From: Hexactinellida sp. DTS-2022
Taxonomy: Eukaryota > Porifera > Hexactinellida
Reading direction: 5' to 3'
Assembly (NCBI GenBank): GCA_028753945.1
Contig: JAPNXP010000001.1
Location: 1,178,001-1,242,000 of the forward strand
Length of the DNA: 64,000 nt
Position numbers and translations under genes: made by a program. Each line of letters begins with the position of its first letter. The first letter of the stretch is position 1. This document shows positions 33,475 through 42,479 of this stretch, one piece after another. A model generated the notes under the pieces. That model was not told the origin of the DNA. It did no database searches and worked only from the letters and a program-made list of their open reading frames with translations.

Positions 33475-34422
33475 ATGCCTAAGAAGAAAGGAGCAAAAGC
33501 AGCAAAGAAGAAAGAAAAGAAGTTGGATCCCACCGGCTTTACTTCCGGTCGCGAGGCGCTGCTTTCGTACAAACTCGTTAACCGCAGACAGCAGCTGGAT
33601 TCGCTGCAGCAGGAGTACGCCGAGTCCCGCCTCGCGAAAGATGGCACCTGGAAGGGGCTGGAGAAGGCGCGAGTGGACAGACAGGACGCGTTTAACAACT
33701 TCATGACAGAGTTCCAGAAGTACAAGGAGCGGTACGAGAGCGAGGAGCAGGGCGGGCGGGACAGCGTGCTGACTGCGATCCACAGCAACATCGAGTTCAT
33801 ACACAGCAGCAAGGCCGAGCTGAAGGGGCTGCAGGCGCGAATAGGGGACACGGGTCTGGAGCGGGAGCAGCTGCTGCAACAGGTGCTCGCGGGGCGACAC
33901 TTCAAGGAGGTGGTAATGGGTCAGAACGAGGAGCGAATTTCCGGACTGAAGGGGGAGTTCGTAGTTATGGACGAGGAGCATGAGTCTACGCAGACTGAGC
34001 TCGATAAGGCATTCCAGGTAATGAAGGTTACGCTGGAAGAGCAAACTAAGCGGAAGATCGGAGAGCAGAAACACGTGGTGTCTGACCAGGTGTTGGAAGC
34101 CGCAGTTGGTTCTAACGAAATGATTGTGAGAGAAACAAAGGAGAACGCTTGGTTCAAAAGGGAAATAAAGTGGTACCAGGAACTCATTGCCGAGTTAGAG
34201 AGTAGCAGTGACGAGTTGAGAAATAGGAATTCAGAGATTCTCTCTAACATCAGTAGCTGCCAAATAGCAATTGCCAAATATGAGGATACGGGGAGTTTCC
34301 AGAGAACATCACCTAAGCCTCACACCTCAATTCCCAGTGTTCCCTCTCTGCCAGAGATCGAGGATAAGGCCAGCCCGTGGCCTGTCACGCTCTCTATGCT
34401 ACAGAGCATTAAGACTCTTTAG
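33475..34422 (+). CDS. Coiled-coil protein, possibly DUF4515 type
   Basis: A 315-residue, almost wholly alpha-helical protein with a lysine-rich N-terminus (MPKKKGAKAAKKKEKK) followed by long heptad-like coiled coil from about residue 30 to 270, and a short Pro-rich tail. A basic KKKxxKxxKKK start plus a long coil resembles the BBOF1/CCDC166 group of ciliary coiled-coil proteins, but coiled coils match one another loosely and I do not see a diagnostic motif. A structural role at basal bodies or axonemes is only a guess, supported weakly by ciliary neighbours. Intronless; 236 bp after the HAP40-like gene on the same strand. Confidence 0.65.
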   Translation: MPKKKGAKAAKKKEKKLDPTGFTSGREALLSYKLVNRRQQLDSLQQEYAESRLAKDGTWKGLEKARVDRQDAFNNFMTEFQKYKERYESEEQGGRDSVLTAIHSNIEFIHSSKAELKGLQARIGDTGLEREQLLQQVLAGRHFKEVVMGQNEERISGLKGEFVVMDEEHESTQTELDKAFQVMKVTLEEQTKRKIGEQKHVVSDQVLEAAVGSNEMIVRETKENAWFKREIKWYQELIAELESSSDELRNRNSEILSNISSCQIAIAKYEDTGSFQRTSPKPHTSIPSVPSLPEIEDKASPWPVTLSMLQSIKTL

Positions 34423-35213
34423 GCGCACCAACACACCTTATGTCACTTTATGGCAACTAACCGACTATCTGCCTAATACATTATTATAGTCAGGTTTATT
34501 CGTCAAAATATCCATTTTAATATTCATTAAAAGTTAAAAGTTAAAAGTTAAAACCAATTAATATTATACCTAGAAATGTTAGATGGGTGTTAGCTAGGTC
34601 CAGAATATAACATTTAGGTCTGTTCTAATGGTTCTCAACTTCTCACCGACAGTATCATACCGAATTTGCCAAAATCAATGGAATTACACTCCAGTTATCA
34701 ACTAATGTGTTTTAATTTGATCATACCAGTGTCATTTTTATTGACCCGACGCTTATTCGGGGAAATAAGGTACTTGAGCTAAATATTAGCTGGAATCAGG
34801 CCCATGCTAGTATCTGATTTGTCAATCTAGTAAGTGTCATGCTTGTGAGGGTATTGAAATTTGTTGTCATAAATAAGTTCAGCTAGAGTCGTATCATCAG
34901 AGCATCGACTATCATAAGTAGGCCATGCATAGGGCAATATAGCTTATTAGCTATATAGGTCCGCGAGTTCCTGCTCCCATTCCTTATTCGCGGAGCAGGT
35001 CTTGAAGGAAGGCTATTAAGCTGAGTATACAGTATTTAAACTTAGCACTCCACTTAATGAGGAAATATATATTGGGTGGGTAATTTGACATCAATTCACC
35101 TTTGCAAAGCCGGGTTTTTTATATGGAAAGTGTGCTATATAATATAGTAAGCTTTTAATTTACTCCCCAATTACTTCTTCTGAACTATATCAAACCTTGT
35201 ATTATTCCGTAGG
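34423..35213. other. Intergenic, about 790 bp
   Basis: AT-rich. A short direct repeat AGTTAAAAGTTAAAAGTTAA at about 34529, and otherwise nothing recognised. It ends in TATTATTCCGTAG one base before the next ATG, a good splice-acceptor context. Confidence 0.5.
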
Positions 35214-35822
35214 ATGGCTTCTGAGCCTGTCTCCTACAAGCTGCGTCCCAGCTCGAGTCTCTTCACGGACAAGAGGGGCATCCGGCCCCGCACCGCGGCC
35301 GCTAAGCTGTTCGTAAACAAGCGAGAAGCCCCGCCCCTCGAGCCCAGGCCCCAGTCCTCCCAGCTGGCCTCTGTGAAGCACTCCATCTACAACCCGCGTC
35401 TGCCCAGCCTCAGACAGATGGACAGAGACACGGCCATACACCGTCTCTCGAACGAGCACAGCCGACACACCACACACGCCACGCCCGAAGAGTTCCACAT
35501 GTGTCGACTCTCCCCCGAGCCGCCTCTCCTGAGCATGAATCAGCTGACCGACATAAAGCCTGGCTCAGAGCTCACAGACCTGAGGGACTGGAGACAGCTG
35601 ATATTCCAGCTGGAGGACGGAGAGCCGCTTCTCGTGAGGGGGTACCTGCCCAGGAGGCTGCCGAGTGACGTCACTAGCTCCTGGAAGTTCACGCTGAGAG
35701 AGGAGCCCGAGATAGACTACGCTTCCTACAACCCTAAGCCGGTCCCTGCGAGTGTGTACAGTCGCTACAGGGGCACCTGGGCAGCCACTGCCAACAGCAA
35801 GGCCAGGCCCTGGAGACACTAG
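35214..35822 (+). CDS. Hypothetical protein, 202 residues
   Basis: Family not recognised. Basic, proline- and arginine-rich, with little predicted order and no membrane segment or signal peptide. The C-terminal third is the most structured (LRDWRQLIFQLEDGEPLLV, then FTLREEPEIDYASYNPKPVP and ASVYSRYRGTW). KPVPxxVYSRYR resembles motifs of microtubule-inner and sperm-tail proteins, so a ciliary role is possible but unproven. GC-rich coding frame with strong codon bias, so I take it as real. GGTGAGTATG directly follows the stop codon and would be a good donor for a 3'-UTR intron. Confidence 0.7.
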   Translation: MASEPVSYKLRPSSSLFTDKRGIRPRTAAAKLFVNKREAPPLEPRPQSSQLASVKHSIYNPRLPSLRQMDRDTAIHRLSNEHSRHTTHATPEEFHMCRLSPEPPLLSMNQLTDIKPGSELTDLRDWRQLIFQLEDGEPLLVRGYLPRRLPSDVTSSWKFTLREEPEIDYASYNPKPVPASVYSRYRGTWAATANSKARPWRH

Positions 35823-36056
35823 GGTGAGTATGGCATGCATGGCATCTCTCTACTCTCTTCTGTGATAAGTAATTCCACTTACTATATGTTTTGTATTTAC
35901 ATTATTTATTTATCGTATATTATTTGACTATAATTTATAATACTTATGTAAAATTTCCAAAGGGATTCATAAATATTCGCTCCCTTGCTACTGACATTGT
36001 ATGGATTAAATAAGATGTAAAGTTTATTCGATATATTCCTGCGAGCGATTAGCTGA

Positions 36057-37049
36057 ATGAGTGCAGCCAGCGACGAGCCCCCTCCGCCCGATATGAAGAG
36101 AGTACGACTGGCCGCTAAGGTAATAAAGGAGTTCGTGCACTACACCCCTGTTATGACGTCATCATCCATTGATGAGCTATACGGATTAAACTTCCACTTT
36201 AAATGTGAGAACTTCCAAAAGACGGGTTCCTTTAAGATCCGAGGCTGTCTGTTCGCGGTGGACTGCCTCAGCAGGGAGAGAAGCCGCCCGCCCATCCTGG
36301 TGACGCACAGCAGCGGGAACCACGCGCTCGCGTTGGCCAAGTGCGCCCAGATCCGTGGCCTGCAGTCCCACATTGTGATGCCACGGACCGCAAACGCGTA
36401 CAAACAGGCCACTGTTAAGACGTACGGGGGAGAGGTGCATCTCTGCGATGACTCGGAACAGGCGAGGCACGAAATGATGCTTCAGGTGATGGCGGAGAAA
36501 GGACCGGATGCGGTATTCATTTCGTCCTGTAACCACCCCGACATAATGGCGGGACAGGGGACGATCGGTCTGGAGATCCTGGAGCAGGTTCCTAACGTGG
36601 ACGCCATAGTGGTGGCGGTCTCGGGCGGGGGGCTGGCAGCAGGCATCTGCATTGCCGCTAAGCACCTGAAGCCAGGTGTGAGGATATTCGCAGCTGAGCC
36701 CGAGGCAGCTGATGACTGCGCTCAGTCGTTTGCTGCGAAGAAAAGAATTCCATTGAAAAGCAAACCTGTCACTATAGCTGATGGCTTAAAGACATCTGTT
36801 GCCACCTTAACCTGGCCTGTTCTGCTGGAGCACTTGACAGACGTGATAACGGTCTCCGAGAATGAAATACTGTCTGCTATGTACCTGAGCTGGGAGAGAC
36901 TTAAGATATTCGTAGAGCCGTCTGCAGCCGCCGCAGTAGCCGCTGCATTCAAGTTGAAACAGCTGTCTTCAGCTTCAGGCGTGGAGCATGTGTGTGTTGT
37001 GGTCTGTGGGGGGAATGTGGACCTCGCGTCCATTCCTCCCAAACCGTAA
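36057..37049 (+). CDS. Serine racemase-like PLP enzyme, copy 1
   Basis: Fold-type II PLP enzyme of the serine racemase / serine-threonine dehydratase family: interconverts L- and D-serine and can also eliminate water to pyruvate. 330 residues (human SRR 340). Key residues are present: PLP lysine K60 in NFQKTGSFKIRG, the proton-donor serine S86 in HSSGNH, the phosphate loop SGGGL (first position Ser where human SRR has Gly), and the divalent-metal acidic site in AAEPEAADD. The last 244 bp of coding sequence are nearly identical to the paralogue at 55266-56255 while the rest is diverged. Which amino acid it racemises cannot be told; related invertebrate enzymes can act on aspartate. NAAA follows 261 bp downstream. 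Confidence 0.92.
   Translation: MSAASDEPPPPDMKRVRLAAKVIKEFVHYTPVMTSSSIDELYGLNFHFKCENFQKTGSFKIRGCLFAVDCLSRERSRPPILVTHSSGNHALALAKCAQIRGLQSHIVMPRTANAYKQATVKTYGGEVHLCDDSEQARHEMMLQVMAEKGPDAVFISSCNHPDIMAGQGTIGLEILEQVPNVDAIVVAVSGGGLAAGICIAAKHLKPGVRIFAAEPEAADDCAQSFAAKKRIPLKSKPVTIADGLKTSVATLTWPVLLEHLTDVITVSENEILSAMYLSWERLKIFVEPSAAAAVAAAFKLKQLSSASGVEHVCVVVCGGNVDLASIPPKP
36803..37046. repeat. Near-identical tract shared with copy 2
   Basis: Matches 56003-56246 with about five mismatches in 244 bp and no gaps. The offset is exactly 19200. Homology drops sharply both upstream and just after the final shared codon. Confidence 0.9.
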
Positions 37050-37154
37050 TTATATTTAGTTATTTAATAGATGTTTTGTAGCAAATACCAGTTTTTGCAA
37101 TTTCAATTCATTTAGTTTTATTTGGTTATTTAATCATTTATGAATGTCTACTAC

Positions 37155-37160
37155 AATAAA
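37155..37160 (+). promoter_or_regulatory. Polyadenylation signal, serine racemase copy 1
   Basis: AATAAA about 105 bp after the stop codon, in AT-rich 3' flank; position fits a poly(A) signal. Confidence 0.5.
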
Positions 37161-37198
37161 CTGATGAAATAATTCATTAGTCCATTTTATTCCACTTT

Positions 37199-37258
37199 AA
37201 AACGAACTCTGCTTATACCGAAGTCAACCAAGGGTCCCTTTATAACAGGAGTTCGCTG
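37199..37258. mobile_element. Short pogo-like MITE before NAAA
   Basis: About 60 bp with inverted ends AACGAACTCTGCTTATACCG and TATAACAGGAGTTCGCTG then TA. It ends about 52 bp upstream of the NAAA start codon. Confidence 0.6.
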
Positions 37259-37310
37259 TACACATATGAAATACATAACTTGTCAAGACTTGTATCCTTG
37301 ATTAGCTATA

Positions 37311-38363
37311 ATGAGCTCGTATCTTCTGGCTATACTACTCTGTATGCTATGCTTTGTTGTGTGTGGGTCCGATACGACGCCTCGCTACACTATCGACTTA
37401 GATCTAGAGCCTCAGGATAGATGGAAACAGGTGGGAGGAGAGTACGCGCTTAGTCTCCAAGCAATAAAACAGGAGATATTGAAGCATTATCATATTCCTA
37501 AGGAACTGGTAAAAATCGCAGATAAGATAGGCACAAACCTCGAGAAGTACGTCCCTGCCCCCTTTAGCGGGGAGTTGCGGGGACTAGCCGTCTCCTCCGG
37601 GCTCGCTGTCTCCGAGCTGGTGCTGGTTAACTTGATGTACGAGCTCACCGCTTTCTGCACTAGCATCGTAGCGGAGAACAATACCGGGCAGATACTGCAC
37701 GGCAGGAATCTCGACTATTACATATTGAAGAACCTCAGCTCTGTGGTTATAGACGTGGACTTTAAGCGGGCGGGCAAGACGGTGTACACGGGGACCACTT
37801 TCGCGGGGTACGTGGGTCTGCTGACCTCACAGAAACCCGGGGTTCTGACCGTGACGATAAACGAGAGGAACAAAGGGAATATGTTCGAGAACTTATTGGA
37901 CCTGTTGCTTAGTAACTATTCTATGGTCAGCTTTGCTGTCAGGGAAATGATGGAGGGGCCTATCGATAGTTTCTCGAGTGCGGTTATCCACCTGGCGTAC
38001 CAGGTAAGCTTAGTCGCGCCCTGCTACCTGATAGTGGGGGGCGTGAGCACGCTGGAGGGCGTGGTCATAACTCGAGACCGGGTCTCTGCTCTGGACATCC
38101 GGAGGCTGGACCTGGTGTCCGGGAACTGGTTCGTGCTGGAGACGAACTACGACGGGTGGAGCCCCCCGCCCCCCTCCGACGATAGGAGGGACCCCGCTAT
38201 CCAAATGATGGGCAAGCTAGGCCGCGCCATTACGCTGGACACCTTGTACAGCGTGCTGAACCGAGCCCCCGTATGCAACTCCGGGACTGTCTACACCACT
38301 GTGATGTCTGCGGCAGAGCCAGCAGTCTACGCGACTCACATCAGACACAACGACTGTAGCTAG
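37311..38363 (+). CDS. NAAA: N-acylethanolamine-hydrolysing acid amidase
   Basis: Lysosomal or secreted N-terminal-nucleophile amidase related to acid ceramidase; cleaves N-acylethanolamines such as palmitoylethanolamide. 350 residues. Residues 1-19 form a signal peptide (LLAILLCMLCFVVCG). Self-cleavage should expose the nucleophile C116 in ELTAFCTSIVA, exactly as in the family's AFCTSIVAQ. Other conserved blocks: GQILHGRNLDY, TGTTFAGYVGLLT, YLIVGGVSTLEGVVITRDR, WFVLETNYDGW, DDRRDPAI and the C-terminal TVYTTVMSAAEP. NAAA is favoured over acid ceramidase (ASAH1) by these blocks. Intronless; TAG lies five bases before the ATG. Confidence 0.95.
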   Translation: MSSYLLAILLCMLCFVVCGSDTTPRYTIDLDLEPQDRWKQVGGEYALSLQAIKQEILKHYHIPKELVKIADKIGTNLEKYVPAPFSGELRGLAVSSGLAVSELVLVNLMYELTAFCTSIVAENNTGQILHGRNLDYYILKNLSSVVIDVDFKRAGKTVYTGTTFAGYVGLLTSQKPGVLTVTINERNKGNMFENLLDLLLSNYSMVSFAVREMMEGPIDSFSSAVIHLAYQVSLVAPCYLIVGGVSTLEGVVITRDRVSALDIRRLDLVSGNWFVLETNYDGWSPPPPSDDRRDPAIQMMGKLGRAITLDTLYSVLNRAPVCNSGTVYTTVMSAAEPAVYATHIRHNDCS

Positions 38364-38705
38364 AGTTGCTAGAGTTCTTTTTATTCGCTGTATATTTCAC
38401 TGTATATGTTTATTTATTGCAGGTCCCTATTTTATTAGAATATATTTTATATTTGTAAATGTAAGTTTTAGTTTTATTTATATTTCTACTTACTGTATTA
38501 CGCATTTATACTGACTGTATTACAAATTCGATTGAAATCAATAGAGTAGATGAGCCACTACATGACTACATAACTGGGATATGGCATGCTGGGTGGATTA
38601 GGGAGAAGCACTATTAGGTCTTCACTTTATTTAACTGCTTAGGTCTTCGCTTTATTTAACTGCTTAGGTCTTCGCTTTATACATAATTAATTGACTGTAG
38701 GTAGG
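38364..38705. other. Intergenic, NAAA to NCKAP1
   Basis: AT-rich 3' flank, then a threefold direct repeat (unit about 25 bp, TTAGGTCTTCGCTTTATTTA) at 38613-38680, immediately upstream of NCKAP1. Its position suggests it is in the promoter or 5' leader. Confidence 0.6.
38613..38680. repeat. 25-bp direct repeat, three copies
   Basis: Units TTAGGTCTTC(A/G)CTTTAT.. are separated by TTAACTGC; the third is incomplete. It lies 26-93 bp upstream of the NCKAP1 start codon. Confidence 0.8.
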
Positions 38706-41700
38706 ATGGACCCGCGTGGCGTAGCTCTCGGCAAACAAAAGTTTGCAGAGAAACTTCTCATTCTTAACGACCGAGCAAAAGGCATTCTCTGTCGCCTGCA
38801 TTACATAAAGCGGTGTCTCTCCGACCAGAAACTGCGTCCCACTGTGTTGAAAGAGAAATCGTACGAACCTGCGCTGAAACACATCAAGAAAACATTCCCG
38901 CAAATAGACTCAAAGAACGCCTTAGTTGTGACTATCCTCGCTATTGACCAGGACATTGTGAGTTCGCTCGGACCGCTGTACTACACGTTCGTGGATATTC
39001 TGGAATTCAAGGACGCAACCAAAGAACTGATTGTAAGCGTTACCTCAATGGGAATGAACTTCCATGTTCACCTCAACTTTGATATAACTCGCGCACTGTT
39101 TGACCTAATCGCAGACTACGTGAGTATCATGGTTATAATGGGGCGTATCGAGGAGCGGAAGATTATCTGCTCTGTCTTTAACCACGTGCACGACGCGAAC
39201 AGAGGCCAGCAGGAGGCGTACTACCCGCGCCTGGGACAGATGTTGATAGACTACGACCATCCCATCAAGAAGCTTTCAGAAGACTTCTCTCCCTGCTCGG
39301 ACAAAATAGTCATCTCCATCATGACCCTCAGCAATGTAGTTAATCAGTTGAAGACCAGCGACGCGGGCATGCTCCGGTCCCAGCACACTCTCTCCATCAG
39401 CGAGGCGCCCTCCTACATCTTGCATCCGAAGAACGTGAACTGGCCGCACAACCTCTCCACCCTATCTCTGGACCTGATCTCCAGATGGATTCTGCTCGCG
39501 TTCCTGGTCTGCAGCTCCGCTATGGCCTCGCGTCCTGACGCCATCGAGCTATGCAAGAAGTGCATTGAGTACGGGTACGCCGTCACTCTGCACAGAGACG
39601 AGATTATCGTGATAACCGGAGCGATATCGGAGCAGCTGCTCTCAACCAAAGATAAGTTCGAGAAGAAGAAGTCCGCCGAGATTCTGGACGCAGTTAACCT
39701 GTGCACGCAGGGCTCCAAGCTCCGGCGCCAGGAGATGCGGGACTACCTGCGGCTCTCGCTCCAGGAGCTGGGCCTGCTCATGGCAGACTCGCCGGGAATC
39801 CTCGGACCGAAGCTATTTATACTCCTCATGGGTCTGTCTATGCTCAGGGACGAAATCATTTGGATGGTCAAGCACGCGAAAGTTCCCGCCCCCCGGAGTA
39901 AGCACAGACTGCAGGCTGCGGATTTCCACGACTCCCACATGCCCGAGATGCTGTTTCTGCTCTGCGACCTGAAGGCGCTCATCTACAAACACATGCAGGT
40001 TATCCAGAACTACTACCTCAAGTACTTGGCCGGGTACGACTCCTCCATAATGCGGGACGTGGTACAGGGGATCCAGGTGGCCCCAGAAGAGGAATCTCTG
40101 CTAATGACGTCATTCGTGGAGACACTCGTCAGCTTGCAGGACAAAACAGCTGGGAGCGGGGAGGAGTTCGAGTTTTCACACCTCCGTTTGGACTGGATGC
40201 GTCTGCAGGTTAGCACCAGCTCCCAGCGCTCTCAGATGAACCTGTTCGAGAACGAGGCTCTCGGACTCAATATGAACGATACGGTTATGCACTCCCGGGC
40301 CGTGGACGACCTCCCAAAGCTGATCGAGGAGTGCACTGACCTCTCCTTCTTCTGCTTCAACAGAGAATACCTGGAGCAGGACTTCCGGAAGTGCCTCAGC
40401 CAGGGCCGCATGCTAAAGTACGCCATCGCCTACCCCATGGTGGCGGCCGAGTACATAAACTCGTGTCACGACATGTGTCCCGAGGAGAGACACCCGATAG
40501 GAGAGATCAGCATCAACAAGGTCAACCAGTACCTGGACATAATAGCCAGCGAGACCTGCGGACTCCTGGCTGTCAACATAGAGAACAGAATGAAGTATAA
40601 CCAGCAGATAAACTCCTCCAATGCGGCCAACAACTATCTCAGAGCGCATCTGGAGAAAAATAAGAAAACGGAGAAACTGGTCGCGCGCATGGAGACGGTG
40701 GACCCCGGATCGGAGAGCCACATCCCCAACAGGGGCGAGATGACCAATGACGACACCAAGTACTACCAGCTGGTGGACATCTGCTGGACGCTAAACAGGT
40801 TCATTCAGATCGAGGCCTGGGGACACGTTTTCGGGCCCAGGGAGTACCTGACGATCTATTTGGAGCAAAATCTGTTGAAGTATATAAACGTAGCGCTGCA
40901 GGTGGATCCGAATGGGAACAAGATCCGTCGACCCAGCGAGGTGGCTAGTCAGCTGGCCTCGCTCACCTCTGCCATTCGCAGTCTGGAGCTCTACCTCAAC
41001 ATGGACCTCTCGCGGTTCTTGTCGAAGATACTGCTAGAGCAGACGCAGCCCACGGACTCCAAGGGCGAGGCGACGATAGCGAGCTACTACTCGGATTGGT
41101 ACGTGCAGATGCTGCGCGAGCTCACCTCGCAGGACTGTGACAGCGTGTTCTACTCCGACGAGCGGAAAGCGTTCATAAGCAAATCCCAAACCTTCAAGTT
41201 CGAGACGTACGCTAGCCACAGCGAGCTGCAGTCGCTGGCCGAGATAATAGGGCCGTACGGGTTCCGGTTGATGCGACAGAAACTGCTGGAAGACGTCTCC
41301 AACCAGGTGAAGGAGCTCAAGCGACTCGTCATCGCGAACAAAGAAGTGCTCGTCACTATTCGCAACAACCTCAACCGCCCCGAGATTCTGAACACTCACT
41401 GCAAGCGGATTGTTAACATCGAGGAGACAAACAACCGATTGATTCAGATCGGCCTGATACTTTCCTTCCGTAACCTGTGTCTCACTGCTCTGCACACCGT
41501 GCTGACGACTAGAAACGGTTTCATCATTGACTGCATTAGAGATATCAAGGATCACTACAAGCAAGAAGATTCTGTCGTGTCTCTAGAGCTCGCTCTGGCT
41601 TCCGGCTTCAAACTGACACTAGACCCCATCCTGCTCAACCTTCTGAAGGTGCATGTGGAAGAGACACAGGAGGACTTCGAACTCTGGACTCTGTTCATGA

Positions 41701-42116
41701 TCCTCATAGGCGTGACGATACCGGAAATGGGACACAAGAGTGTGGTCAGCTTTAACACAGTGCTTGGGGCGCATCAGAATAATGCCCACTGTATCGCAAC
41801 CTCCATCAACACGCTAGTAGGCTGTATATTCCATCGCTTCGGGGCTTCTCACCCAGTTGATAGGATGAAGGAGTTCTTACAGCTGATCTCAAATAGACTG
41901 CTGAGATACTGCCAAGAGGGAGAGAACGTAAAGGAGCACCCCAAGTACAAAGACCATGTAGTTATTCTCCTCTCAACCATTGTGAAGAACTCTTCGTACA
42001 TCACACTGGACATGTTGGAGACTTACTTCCCTTACGCACTTATGCGGGAATCTTACAGAAATGTGGTTCTTGGGAGGAAGAAGCGGAAAGGGAAAGTTGA
42101 AGAGAGCAATTATTAG
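38706..42116 (+). CDS. NCKAP1: NCK-associated protein 1 (Hem/Nap1, WAVE complex)
   Basis: Scaffold subunit of the WAVE regulatory complex that links Rac signalling to Arp2/3 actin nucleation. 1136 residues (human 1128), collinear along its full length: KFAEKLLILNDRAKGILCRL at the N-terminus, FTFVDILEFKD-like block, RIEERKIICSVFNHVHDANR, YYPRLGQMLIDYDHPIKKL, DSPGILGPKLFILLMGLSML then RDEIIWMVKHAK, LRLDWMRLQVSTS, DMCPEERHPIGE, FGPREYLTIYLE, IIGPYGFRLMRQKLLED and C-terminal YITLDMLETYFPYALMR. No introns, remarkable for a gene this long. Start chosen at the ATG at 38706; the frame is open slightly upstream but without ATG. Confidence 0.97.
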   Translation: MDPRGVALGKQKFAEKLLILNDRAKGILCRLHYIKRCLSDQKLRPTVLKEKSYEPALKHIKKTFPQIDSKNALVVTILAIDQDIVSSLGPLYYTFVDILEFKDATKELIVSVTSMGMNFHVHLNFDITRALFDLIADYVSIMVIMGRIEERKIICSVFNHVHDANRGQQEAYYPRLGQMLIDYDHPIKKLSEDFSPCSDKIVISIMTLSNVVNQLKTSDAGMLRSQHTLSISEAPSYILHPKNVNWPHNLSTLSLDLISRWILLAFLVCSSAMASRPDAIELCKKCIEYGYAVTLHRDEIIVITGAISEQLLSTKDKFEKKKSAEILDAVNLCTQGSKLRRQEMRDYLRLSLQELGLLMADSPGILGPKLFILLMGLSMLRDEIIWMVKHAKVPAPRSKHRLQAADFHDSHMPEMLFLLCDLKALIYKHMQVIQNYYLKYLAGYDSSIMRDVVQGIQVAPEEESLLMTSFVETLVSLQDKTAGSGEEFEFSHLRLDWMRLQVSTSSQRSQMNLFENEALGLNMNDTVMHSRAVDDLPKLIEECTDLSFFCFNREYLEQDFRKCLSQGRMLKYAIAYPMVAAEYINSCHDMCPEERHPIGEISINKVNQYLDIIASETCGLLAVNIENRMKYNQQINSSNAANNYLRAHLEKNKKTEKLVARMETVDPGSESHIPNRGEMTNDDTKYYQLVDICWTLNRFIQIEAWGHVFGPREYLTIYLEQNLLKYINVALQVDPNGNKIRRPSEVASQLASLTSAIRSLELYLNMDLSRFLSKILLEQTQPTDSKGEATIASYYSDWYVQMLRELTSQDCDSVFYSDERKAFISKSQTFKFETYASHSELQSLAEIIGPYGFRLMRQKLLEDVSNQVKELKRLVIANKEVLVTIRNNLNRPEILNTHCKRIVNIEETNNRLIQIGLILSFRNLCLTALHTVLTTRNGFIIDCIRDIKDHYKQEDSVVSLELALASGFKLTLDPILLNLLKVHVEETQEDFELWTLFMILIGVTIPEMGHKSVVSFNTVLGAHQNNAHCIATSINTLVGCIFHRFGASHPVDRMKEFLQLISNRLLRYCQEGENVKEHPKYKDHVVILLSTIVKNSSYITLDMLETYFPYALMRESYRNVVLGRKKRKGKVEESNY

Positions 42117-42479
42117 TTTACTATGTAGCCGGATTATTATTCTAATTATACTTTTGTATCTAAAATCGCTTTAGAAATCTACTTTGAGAATTTTCTAGTA
42201 TTATTCTGAGTGCTTCCATTATATTATTCTGTGTATATCGTGGATTATGGAGCAAATGAGTGTATTTATTATTATTCAATGTTTCTTGATTTGTATTTAT
42301 TTGTAATTTACTATTTAAACTGTACAAGTAATATCCTCGATTGTAAATGCGTTCAATTTCAGTTTTATTTGCATTTGGCTAATTTAATTAAGGAACTAGT
42401 ATACTCAGTAATTATTATATTTTATTGTGTTTAATGCATCAAACGGTATTTACAAAGACAATAATTAATTAATGTATGA
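42117..42479. other. Intergenic, convergent 3' ends
   Basis: AT-rich region between the NCKAP1 stop and the stop of the minus-strand gene. No feature beyond possible overlapping 3' UTRs. Confidence 0.5.
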
